This document shows, one piece after another, positions 12,632-22,816 of a stretch of DNA of 64,000 nt. The notes under the pieces are model-generated. The model worked only from the letters and a program-made list of their open reading frames with translations, did not search any database and was not told where the DNA came from. The number at the start of each line of letters is the position of its first letter. The first letter of the stretch is position 1. The translations under genes and the position numbers were made by a program. Origin of the DNA: Botryotinia globosa (Eukaryota; Ascomycota; Leotiomycetes; Helotiales; Sclerotiniaceae); the NCBI GenBank assembly GCA_014898425.1, contig RCSZ01000005.1, positions 2,072,501 to 2,136,500 of the forward strand. The letters run 5' to 3'.

Positions 12632-13094
12632 TTTTATTTTTTCTTAATTCTTATTATCAATTCAATTTTTGTTCATTCTTCCATACCTTTCATTCTTTCA
12701 TTCTTCCTTCTTCCTCTTTATTTTTTCTCTTTCTTCTCTTCTCCTCTTCTCCTCTTCTCCTCTTCTCCTCTTCCCTCATTTGCTGTGTTTTAAAATCGTG
12801 AAGAGAAAAGAACATGGTAAGATCTTGACTGTCCAGTAAATGGCTCGTTCGTTGATTTAGATCTCAGCTCAGCTCCACATTACTTTTTATTTCAACGCTT
12901 GGGAAGTACTGGATTGACTCTAAAGTCTTCGTTCGAGACATTGGAGTAAATACTAAACAATCATTCTCTATCTTTCCGTTATCCAACAACATACATATCT
13001 TCAGATCCGAGCGTCAAATACTTTCCTGGCCCTATATAAATGGAGCGGGGATAGATATGAGCTTCATGGATCTGTCAGGGCTTTTGGCGTCAAA

Positions 13095-13268
13095 ATGAAG
13101 CGAGAAGAAGTGAATTCAACTATGGCGCAGGTTGATGGCGGCGACATCATTGTTCAACAAGTTACCTTACCTATGGATGTTTCTAGTACAGTAGCAGCAG
13201 AGGGTCAACTTTGTGGGATGCAAATGCAATATTTTGTTAAAGATTTCTCAACAAAAGCCAAATCATAG
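13095..13268 (+). CDS. Possible small ORF, 57 residues
   Basis: An ATG-initiated frame of 57 residues starting MKREEVNSTMAQVDGG and ending in TKAKS. TATATAAA lies at 13033-13040, about 55 bases before the ATG, a plausible core promoter. No signal peptide, membrane segment or known motif is visible. Composition is balanced and protein-like, but the length is within chance expectation. It could instead be a first exon or gene remnant. Confidence 0.25.
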   Translation: MKREEVNSTMAQVDGGDIIVQQVTLPMDVSSTVAAEGQLCGMQMQYFVKDFSTKAKS

Positions 13269-13270
13269 CT

Positions 13271-13453
13271 CTAAGTTTTCGTTTTAAGTTTTTTCTTCTC
13301 ATTTGCAATTTTCGTTATTCCAGGTTGTATTCTTCTTTCATCCATCCCTACTTGCGCTGCAGCTGCAATCTTGTTCGCCCATTTCTCATAAAGCTTCTTA
13401 ATATTGTTTGGCAATCTAGCTGTTGTTTTCGAGATTACAGTCTCCATGTTCAC
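13271..13453 (-). pseudogene. Possible gene fragment, unknown
   Basis: A 60-residue minus-strand frame beginning MNMETVISKTTARLPNNI, lysine-rich and helix-prone (KKLYEKWANKIAAAAQ). An overlapping frame at 13450-13767 holds another protein-like piece (MAQRSTRALLRSKQLIGAP) that ends just where this one begins, as if one reading frame had been shifted. I do not recognise a family. Remnant versus chance cannot be settled by eye. Confidence 0.2.
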
Positions 13454-14464
13454 CGTCTTATCGGAGCTCCAATTAACTGCTTAGAGCGTAGTAATGCTCG
13501 TGTACTTCTTTGGGCCATGGTCATAATCCTTATACAGACAAACCAGCTAGAAATGTTCCGCTCTACATACTGTTCGTGTCCCGTCGCCCCACCAGCTGTA
13601 AAGCTCAGGGCAGTTAATGTTATCTGCGTCAAATCAGTGGATTTAAATGGGGCGATTGAACGTGGAGGACTCGAATACTCGAATACTCGAATACTTGCAA
13701 GTTGGAGGTCCTCCATGCTCTCGGGGACGTCTCTCTTTCTTTCTGTTGGGAAGAGGAAGGAGTACAAGTAGGTCCGATGTATGTATGTATATGTGAGTTC
13801 TTTCTCTTATACATGTCACTGTTATTATGTATTCACGTGTAAAGGAATCCTTCGCAGACCTTCCTATTCGTCGCCTAATGTCTTAGACAAGATATCATGT
13901 GCTTTGCGATCTAGCCTCTAATTTGGCTCCAAGCTTTCTTAAGTTTCTCGTTGTCTACTCGGTAGTTTTATTTTCATTAATTTGTGTTATCTCTCCTAAA
14001 TATGTCATCACATTTGTATTATTTCGACAGTAACCGTCTTTTGTCTAATTATGGAGTACATGTTTATGCCCAAAGCTTGCTGTTGCAATTTAAGTCCATG
14101 ATGTCACTCAAGCAATCCCAATTCTTCCATGTCAAATGTTAAGAAGGTTTTTGGTGGATAATTCAATATTCGTTTATGCTTTATCCTTATTTAACATTTC
14201 AGGCCTGGTATACCTCCACTCCAGTAAAAGAAAAGTCGGAAAGTTACTGTAACATAAATTTCAATGGCACGCAACTATAAATCCTTTTCATCGTAGGAAT
14301 TTAACATTCACATATACCACTTGACAATTGAGTTTCGGTATCATTTAAAGTATTACAACTTTATTTGCATGAATTTGACTTCTTTGTTTTTACCGTTATG
14401 ATTGCTCATATCAGAAGCAAATTGATCATTTATACTGGCTGGTGCTTTTTAACTTTACAACAAC

Positions 14465-14721
14465 TTAACTTTCGAGAATCGATAGAATTGCTTTCAAAGC
14501 ATCTTCAACTTGCGCTGTCATCACACACTCTCCATCTATTGTCTCAATTGGCCCTATGCCTCTGATGCCTTGTCTTGTTCTGATAATTGAGATGATCTTG
14601 TGCATTCCCATATTCAATACCACTTGGTTTACATCTTTGCTGAACCTGTCTATGAGTGCATAGGTACACAAACTCTTCAATGTTACCATACGATCCCGCT
14701 CTCCAGTAATATCCAGTAGCC
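14465..14721 (-). pseudogene. Protein-like exon or gene remnant, unknown
   Basis: From a possible CAG acceptor at 14722-14723 the minus strand is open for 85 codons to a stop at 14465, starting LLDITGERDRMVTL and ending EDALKAILSILES. Hydrophobic and charged residues alternate as in helical repeats (KDVNQVVLNMGMHKIISII). No partner exon was found upstream. It may be the last exon of a decayed gene; HEAT/ARM-like repeat identity is only an impression. Confidence 0.25.
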
Positions 14722-17700
14722 CTGGTGAGCCGTAAAGTTTAGAACCTCAGTTGATCCTTATTATTAATTTCTGTCAAGTACTCAGCATGCATAAAGAAGC
14801 AGCATGTAGATAGTTCCATACGTCAAGCTTGACTTTTATATCTTGTATATACTTTCTCATCGAACGTCTCTCTACGCTACCTAGGTGTACAAAATCTTTG
14901 TAAAGTGGATAGGAACAAGAGGGAAAATGCACAGATCCTGATATGTATGTTTGGCAGGCAGAATAGTATGAATCCTGCGCATGACTATACCGGCTGCCAC
15001 ATCAGACAGTACCCTTCGAGGAGCTTCAGAGATTAGAGGGAAGTTAACTTTTGACAAGGAACCCTTCGAATTGGTCTGAAAGTATGCATCCGCAAGTCTA
15101 GTTTCAAGTGCCTATTGTACTGCAGGACCAAAGACTTTAGTTATATAACGACATATCCTGATTTTAATATCAGATCAAGCCTCTTTACATCCTTGCGACA
15201 ATCCTGTATTCCAAACAAAAAATCAGTCCGTTATAACTTGGGGTTCTCGAGACGTTACAATCGACCACAATGAAAAGATCAGAGAAGTATCATTTCCTGC
15301 AGGACGATACGCGCATCAATAACTCCGAGATCACAGTTTATTACATCACGAATCTCGTCAATCCTTGGTGTACTTCCTATTTCATGATTTTCCTGAGTCT
15401 GGAAAATCGCATATCCTTGGATTCGATGACTTCAGACTTGCGAACCATTAGTTACTAATACTTCCAAAAACCATCAACATCCAACAACTTACAACCAGCC
15501 AATGCATTCGAACCTATAGGGAATCATTTATTTCATTCCCAGGATTACACATCAAAGGTAAGGTAATTTGGACTGACATATCGTTTACGAATTCTTTCCT
15601 AGATTTCCATACCGCCAATAGCCAGCCATTGAACTGTTTTTCTTTCATCGCTTTCTCATGCCATGTGGAGAGAAACAATGTCGAGAAAAAACCGGGGTGA
15701 GTTCGAGGAGAAAGTAGTACTTGGCATCAAATAGATGATTACTCATCGTCGCTGCTACTTTCTCTCTCTTCTTTGTGCCATGTATGCATGTATTTTTATG
15801 ATGTTCTTCACTAATGATATTGAAATTGTACAGCACAGCACAGATATGATGGTCAATTCATACCTAGCGAAACTGGCTTTTCGTATGTAACTATTTTACA
15901 TCCATTCATGCTAGTAATTAATCTTCTACCTTTCATTTCAATATCCATCCATCCATTCATCCATCTATCGTCTCATCTCCAAACTTCTCCCCCCTCCTCT
16001 CCCCCTTTTGCTTTTTCCTCATGATTCCCTCGCTCATCACTCATATATCCCCATCTCCATCTTTAAATCCAACACTATCATATATCAACCACATCATCCA
16101 CACCTCGACTCCCTTTCCATGACCTCTCCTTCACACCCCAAATTTTCTCACTTCATACCACTCCGCTCTAATATCAACCAAATCAGTATCCTGCGCTCAA
16201 AATTCTCAGGGTGTACGAGGGATGATTTCATTAGTATAGCTTCTTTATTAGTTCACATTACTGGACTGGACTTGTTTAAGTAAATAGGTAAGAAAGTAGG
16301 TAAGCTTCTTTCCCTCCAACACTCCCAAACTTCCCAAGTCAGCATTCCCCCCTTCATCGCGCTGCATCGCAAAATCATAAATTTTCTCATTTTATTTATT
16401 TTCATATTTTCTTTCCCCCTCGCATACTCCTCACTCCACACTCCATACTACATCCTCTTTCATTCTCCTCGATCTCGCAATTGCATACAGCCCCACGGCG
16501 CGGTTATACATCCCGTTCATTACGTATGAAATAAAGTTTCCCAATGGAAACGCATTGATAATTTGATATTGCTGCTTTGTAGTATTTACTGTTTGTTAGT
16601 TACTACTTGCGAAGCGGGGTTGCTGAGTGGGGTCTGGATGTTTATATTTGGATGTTTGGATATTGATACCTATATTGATTGTGCTAGTTGTGTTTGTTTC
16701 AGTACCGGTGCGGAGGAGTTAAGGTTGCGAGTTGGGAATTTGAGGAGAGTGAAGGTATGACTGGATTAATGAGATGATTATCTTTTTGAGTTTGATAAGA
16801 AGGGGAGTATGGGGATGCTGATAGAGGGGCTGAGATGTATAGTGTTTTTTCTTCTTTTTGCGAATATTCTGTTGAGGGATGGGATAGGATGGGGATTGGA
16901 GTAATGTTTTTGTATTGGTCATTTGATGATACAGTTAACGGTTTGTTTGATTATAATATATCTAATAGTTTAGGCGTTGTTGAGAAATCGCATATAATAA
17001 GAGTAACGGGGAAAGTAAAGGAAGACAGAACAGGGGAAGAGCTAAGATGAGAAAACGGATCGAAGTCGTGGAACAAATCCGTAGTTATAAGGATTTGTGG
17101 ATTTTGAGGGGAAAGGGAGTGGAGATGGGTTGAAGAATATTGATATCAGGAGCAATACATGTATAAGACAAAGTGATGAATGAGGAGACATTGATAAATC
17201 CGCATGAATATTAAAAGGGAAATTTGTAGAAAAGAGGGAGAGGTTGGAAGATAGATACGGATAATGAACTAACTAACCTCAAACCCCCCTACCCATTACA
17301 AACCTCCAACTACAAATTTGAATACATCATCCAAAACTACAAATTCTTCAATCTTCATCATGATAAGATTGAAACACTTCCAATCCGTATTGTCTACATC
17401 TTTTTAGTTTAGCAGTTAGATTTCCAATTTTCAATAATCCGGATTGATAGATGGATTTATTCTTCGAGTTCATATTTGATATTTAATAGAAGAACTTTCA
17501 ATTTCGATGAAGGAGAGAATTCAAAAATCCTTTGAATGAGTATAACGAAATCCAATCAGTATGAAATAAGTAGCAGAAGAAACATCATCACAATTCACAT
17601 TCAATCTGCAAGGGAAGACTAGAGTTTTTTTTTTGACCAGCAAGAGCATCAACATTAGGCTTATAAAGGAGTGGCTATACTAGATACAATATGAAAATGT

Positions 17701-17888
17701 AAGAGTAGTATATCTCTTTCTTTTTTTCCAACAACCAAGGACAACCCCAATATGTAACAAATGAAAATTCTCCACCGCTCCATCTCATCCCCACAAGATC
17801 CTTTCCCCGATTTCCAATCCTGACCTTCAACTCCTGGTATGAATCCCGATCCCGACTACCGTAATCTTAAATGATTCTTGCGAAAGAT

Positions 17889-18732
17889 CTAAGCACGGAA
17901 CTTGGCACCGATGGATCTCTTGGTGGTAGCTTCGGTAGCATTACCGGCAGCACCAGCGGCTGAAGCACCAGCGGTTGAAGCACCAGCCATCTGGAAAGCG
18001 GCGACACCACCGAAAGGACCAGCGCCCGATGGGTTAGCAAGCTTGACCAAGCAGACATTCTCTTGACCACCGACGGATCCAGTGCAGGACATGCCTGCTG
18101 GCATGGAGACGGCGATGGGGTAGTCCTCGTTGACGTTCTTGGCACGCTTGACGATACCCATGTTGACGAGAGATCTCATAACGAGGGAACGTTGCTTGGG
18201 TGCGGCGATATTACCCTTGCTACCTGGTACTTGAGTGGTAACCTTGGCTTGGGTACCTTGAGAGAAGGCACCGGTACCAGTTGGGTCGACGATGGCAGAG
18301 TATGGTCCAGCTCCATCAGTGGTGACGATGTGGATAGTTCCACTGAGCTGACCCCCATCGGAAACTTGAGGAAGGGTGGAACCGGAAGCGGCCATGACAG
18401 CAGTCATGTCAGCCATGGTGTTGGCACCAGCCTTTGTCTTTCCGAGACCGTCGGTAGCGGCGTTCTTGCTGTTGAAGACAGTGGTGTCGACCTCAGTTTG
18501 CTTGTTGGTTCCGGCACCAGGGATGGTGGCACCTTGGATACCGAGACCAGTGGTGTTTCCTCCCATGTCACCAGTCTGAAATAATGAGTTAGTATGAATA
18601 ATTGGAAGTGGAGATGATGAAAGAAGAATCATCAGATGAGAAGAGATGAGATAGAGTACTAACCATGACTGCGATCTTGCCATGGGCGGCAACGAGAGGG
18701 ATGATAGCGGCGACGGCGATAGTATAACGCAT
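17889..18732 (-). CDS. Secreted Gas1/Egh16-like (appressorium-type) protein
   Basis: Exons 18732-18664 and 18575-17889 join in phase 0 to 251 residues. Residues 1-16 (MRYTIAVAAIIPLVAA) form a clean signal peptide, and cleavage would leave His-Gly-Lys at the mature N-terminus. The body is Gly/Ala/Thr-rich (MGGNTTGLGIQG, PGAGTNKQTEVDTTVF, TDGAGPYSAIVDPTGTG) with the CTGSVGGQENVC pair near residue 200, matching the Egh16H/Gas1/Gas2/Mas family. In rice blast, Gas1 and Gas2 are expressed in appressoria and promote penetration; Egh16 is from barley mildew. The Ala-rich C-tail (AGASTAGASAAGAAG) could be a linker. The intron lies just after the signal peptide codons. Role in host penetration is by family analogy. 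Family identification is by motif and composition. Confidence 0.85.
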
Positions 18733-21072
18733 ATTTGCTGATTTGGGTTGGTTGGTTGGTTTTTAAAAGGTTTACTGGAGATTAAAGATTTAAGATGTAT
18801 AAAGCGGGATACTAGTCAATAGTATGCGGCTGGAAATGAAAGATAATTGGAAGATTGAAAGAAACTGAAAAACTGTTGATGCTGAGGAGAGAATTGTAAA
18901 TGGAGGGATATTCAGTTCCTTTAATAGTTTCTTGATCACAGGCAAATCGACTCCAGAGTACTATGATCAGACCAATTTCCATACTACGGGAGATAGTATC
19001 TATGAGAAACTTGCCAAGAGCAGTCCAAAGTTCCATACTGGACTCAATGCGAAGGGAAGGAGGACAATGGGAAGCGATGCGAAGTCTGTGCTCAACCTCC
19101 GTTCGTGATGCACAGAGCTTATCCGACATATTGTGGATACAAACAATCAAAGGTTTAACTATCTTGTCAACATAGTAGCAGAATAGTGGAGTAATTGCCA
19201 CGACCGGATGATGATAGATAATTTACACTAATAAAAAGGTCTAAATTCTTTGCCATAGTAGCATTGTAGTCCTAACATCCAGGTAAAATGGACCGCCAGT
19301 GGATCTACGTACGAGACAGACTGCGGAGAAGGCATCCAGGGAGAACGATAATTTTTGACTGATGATTTGAATCTTGAGGAGTATCGAAACAGGAAACGTT
19401 TTCGCCTCGACAGGTCGCATCGGAGTTTGTATGCTTCTTGGCAGATGTAGTCAAACAGGGTCAGGTTTCTTCATATGATCTTGTCTGTGCACGTTTCCAA
19501 AGCCACACTCAACTGAAGGGGTGAAAACTCATATGGCTATGGCTGATTTCACTTGAGACGTTCAAAACATTATGTTGGTTTGGAATATTGTCACTAGACT
19601 AATTCCAATAGAAGCAAAGACTGGAGAAAGAACTGCAAGTTTTGAAGTCATGCCTTTGCAAGTTTACACGCTTACTGATCAAAACTTGTCAGGAATCATC
19701 AGGAATCTTATTCCACCCGGCATTCCACAACTCTTGAGAGTCATATTACCCAAAATGCAGTCAGTATTTGAATTTTGTTAGACGAGAAGTTACTTTGAAC
19801 TGGACTTGGAATACCGGAGGCGGCCCGTCGTATTGCCCCCTTTCCAGCACAGTAGTTTCCAAAATAGTGTTGATGTCGAATTAAGCTTGCTGAATGGTCC
19901 CCATCGACCAATCAGTAATTGCTATGGCGATCAACGTGGAGTTTCAATGGAGCACGGAGAAAGGCCTGGAATTAATCCATGACTCTGTGAGTTTGTGTGA
20001 AAAATGTGACAATGCTTTGCCGGTCGGTATCTGATACTTGGGACCCTTGAAGCAATCATGTAATTGAATATTGTAGATCTTTTCGATATTCAAACAACAG
20101 ACTAGAGCTCTAACAACTGGTTGAAGCTTTCAAAACCTGAATCTCATCAAGTTGCAAACGCCCAAAGAAGTTAATTTCTGTTTAAAATTGTGTCAAGATC
20201 CAAGGACTGCGCCGCATTGGTAGGTCGGGAGATCTTATTTGATACTGCATTACTGACCTTTGTAAAGATTCTTTGCGGCTCATCCTTCTTGTCTAGCAAT
20301 TGTTTTGTGTTTTGTTTGCTCTGAAATCAATGCAAATAAATTATCGGCAAACCCGAAAGTCTCGACGGTAATGGTCACGTGCCGATATGGCTTAGTCGAA
20401 GAACCATGCTTGATTTGGTCACAGTCGATGTCCTAGAAGTTCGACTGGTGTTTCAGAACATGAGCTTTCGGATGGAAATGGATCGATGCTCGGATAGCAT
20501 TGCCTTCCTTAAATCATCCAGCCGGGTGCAGTGACCAAAACGTTTTATATTGCTTTATTTCTTGCGATGAAAGACTGGCTGTACCCAGGCACCGAAACTT
20601 TTGTCTCATGACAAGCTTCACAGATGTGCTATGCTTAAGGAAATATATGGAGAACTGTAAGGGCTGGCAAGGAAAGCTTTGAGGCTCGGGTAGATTTGCA
20701 TTAACACCCCCCCTATCATGGTATCAACTTTGTATTGTGTATCTAGATGGCTGGTTATTATCATGACCAAAAATGATATCTCTTCAAAGTTCAAACGAAG
20801 TTCATAGCAAACCCACTATGTATCTCCTAAGTTCCAACTTCCAAAAAGTTTCAGAAGAAGCACACACAGAACTGATTCAATGGTGCTTATTTGGAGGCAG
20901 GGCTCGAGTTTGTGCGACAAGAACTTCCTCGCATTTTCTCACCATGTCACACATCGGGCAAACCCTTTCAAGGTTTCCACCTGTATAAAGACTTTCGGTA
21001 CATATGGGCGTGATATATCAGTCAGTACTCCCGGTTGCATTAAAATCCTAATCCAATTCAAGTCCACCGTAT
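18733..21072. other. Intergenic region, 2.3 kb
   Basis: Upstream DNA of the Gas-like gene plus 3' flank of the UreD gene. Several ORFs of 60-130 codons occur but none shows a motif, signal peptide or splice partner. No repeats seen. Confidence 0.5.
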
Positions 21073-22062
21073 TCATTCGCGGACACACATCAATGAATCT
21101 TCTCCAAAGATCTCAGATATACTACATTCTTCTTTGATCATACCACCAATCCATACCCGGCCACTTTCAACAGTTGGAGCCCCAAACTTTACCACTGTAC
21201 ATCCTCTCACTTTGGCAGCGGACCAAAGAATACCTTCATTCCTCTCTTGTTGAAGTCGTCGAAGTCTCCATGATTCTTCTCTCGATAGAACAATCTCGCT
21301 GTCTTTCTCTTTCCTATCATCAGAACGAAAATCTCTAGCACCAATTCTGGGAAGTGCAGCAAACTCAGACAAGAAGAATGCAGATAACTTCTCGACCAAA
21401 GGACCTTTCAGGATCAGTGTACCAAATATACCATTCCCGCGCATTTTAAGGCGTAGTAATTTCTCTCGGGCTGTTGCTTCATCCCCTTCTAACAAGACAT
21501 TATCTCTTAGCAGAAGCCTCTTCTTCATATTCTTTCCTATCGACCAGATTTCGTTTCGCCCACTCCATGCTCGTAAATCCCAATTTTCCCCTCTTGCAGT
21601 TCTCCCAGCTGAAACCCAATCTAATAAACAAAGGGACCCCCCTTCTTTGAGATTGAAAGTTTGTGATTGTTCATATACACTTTCTGCGAAAGGTTGAACT
21701 GGATCGGGTAATAAACAAACAGACGCACCATCCTCAACGGTAACTTGTAAACTTTGACGTGTAATAACATCACGTGTTGGTGATTTGAATATCTTGGTAT
21801 GACCTTGTGTAACGATACTCAACTTTGCATTTGGGTTGACATCTATCTTGAGATGAACTTGATCCCCACCGACAAGACCTCCGCCATATGTCAAAAGAAA
21901 GACCAGGACGCTCTTTTGTTCAGCTGAAGGGGAAGGAGATATCAATTTTAGTGGGTATTGAAAAGTCATTCTTGATAGAGCGGAGATTGAATGAGGTAGT
22001 AAGTGAACAACCAAATGCCCCTCGCCTGGAGCAGACGATGAAGGGGGGAAAGGAGATAGCAT
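21073..22062 (-). CDS. ureD: Urease accessory protein UreD
   Basis: Intronless frame of 329 residues. UreD works with UreF and UreG to load nickel into apo-urease, permitting urea breakdown to ammonia and carbamate. Family hallmarks seen in order: LTYGGGLVGGDQVHLKIDV (about 52-70), TQGHTKIFKS (about 85-94), LLPDPVQPFAESVYEQ (about 117-132), then the LLDWVSAGRTARGENWDL block (about 147-164). Length is in the usual range for fungal UreD. The first ATG is used; no upstream in-frame ATG was seen. Its 5' end faces the SCC3 gene across a 0.75-kb divergent spacer with a 12-bp microsatellite. No other urease gene lies in the window. Confidence 0.93.
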   Translation of the reverse strand: MLSPFPPSSSAPGEGHLVVHLLPHSISALSRMTFQYPLKLISPSPSAEQKSVLVFLLTYGGGLVGGDQVHLKIDVNPNAKLSIVTQGHTKIFKSPTRDVITRQSLQVTVEDGASVCLLPDPVQPFAESVYEQSQTFNLKEGGSLCLLDWVSAGRTARGENWDLRAWSGRNEIWSIGKNMKKRLLLRDNVLLEGDEATAREKLLRLKMRGNGIFGTLILKGPLVEKLSAFFLSEFAALPRIGARDFRSDDRKEKDSEIVLSREESWRLRRLQQERNEGILWSAAKVRGCTVVKFGAPTVESGRVWIGGMIKEECSISEIFGEDSLMCVRE

Positions 22063-22383
22063 ATTGCGAGGTCAAGTAAAGCTCTGGTGAAGGATGAAAA
22101 GTATGGTGGAAGGAATATGTTGTTATCGTATCATTTTAGAACTGGTAGAATTGGTAGAGCTGGTGAATGGATAACTTTGGACAATTTTGACTTGATACTC
22201 GTAGAAAGCAAAGCATCCTTCAAACTGTACACAGAGAGATGGAGAGAGTAAACTTATCAATTTATTGTGATCTTTTCGATAAAGAATTTCTCATAATATT
22301 TACCCCATTGAGGTGGAGAGAAGATAAGACAAGACAAGACAAGATGAGACAAGGCAAGGTAAGGTAAAGAAAGCGGGAGCTAG

Positions 22384-22590
22384 ATACATACATAGGTATA
22401 TATATAGATATATATATAGATATATACATAGATATATACATAGATAGATGTATATATAGATAGATGTATACATAGATGCATATATAGATGTATACATAGA
22501 TATATACATAGATATATACATAGATATATACATAGATATATACATAGATATATACATAGATATATATACATATATACATACATACATACA
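22384..22590. repeat. Microsatellite (GATATATACATA)n with variants
   Basis: About 200 bases of tandem GATATATACATA and GATATATATATA/GATAGATGTATA variants, followed by CATA repeats. It is open in several frames and yields MYISMYIS-type spurious ORFs. It lies between two divergent promoters. Confidence 0.9.
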
Positions 22591-22697
22591 TGGACATAGG
22601 CTGTAATTGTACCCGACATGCTGAAGAGGCTTGAAAATAAGCGTTGGAAGCCTTAAAAAAAAGCTGAGTGGCGCTAAATCCAATCAGAAACGTTCAA

Positions 22698-22761
22698 ACG
22701 CGATATTCATTCAATTCTAGCGATACGTCAACATTAAATCACAACTTATAACAAAACGCGC
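22698..22761 (+). promoter_or_regulatory. ACGCG-core sites upstream of SCC3
   Basis: AACGCGA at about 22697-22703 and AACGCGCC at 22755-22762, 120 and 60 bases before the SCC3 ATG. The ACGCG core is the MBF recognition sequence in yeasts. Cohesin genes are commonly expressed at G1/S, so control by MBF is a reasonable inference. Confidence 0.45.
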
Positions 22762-22816
22762 CATATCACCCCAAATTATTCTTCAAATTTCAATCAAATG
22801 CGCAATTGATGCGCTG

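Larger units (their letters stand above)
12632..17888. other. Long gene-poor region, 5.2 kb
   Basis: Between the tRNA and the Gas-like gene. It contains TC-rich DNA (12700-12780), a TATA-preceded small ORF at 13095, protein-like minus-strand fragments at 13271-13453 and 14465-14721, a C/T-rich leader-like block (15940-16160), and otherwise AT-leaning DNA without recognisable genes. ORFs at 15270, 16008 and 16835 look like chance. Confidence 0.5.
22063..22816. promoter_or_regulatory. Divergent promoter region of ureD and SCC3
   Basis: The 754-base spacer between oppositely oriented genes. It contains the GATATATACATA microsatellite (about 22384-22590) and two ACGCG-core sites close to SCC3. 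No further gene is credible here; minus-strand frames of 79-127 codons are artefacts of the microsatellite. Confidence 0.6.

Noticed and set aside
12529..12801. 90-codon plus-strand ORF beginning MPEWLMGSTR
   Set aside because: It overlaps a well-folded tRNA-Ser gene and its C/T-rich 3' flank; the coding appearance comes from the tRNA and simple repeats.
16008..16283. 91-codon ORF after a C/T-rich leader-like block
   Set aside because: The leader looks real but the frame is low-complexity Ser/His/Pro encoded by the same C/T-rich DNA.
22262..22683. Three minus-strand ORFs of 79-127 codons rich in Tyr/Ile
   Set aside because: They are generated by the GATATATACATA microsatellite, which is open in several frames.
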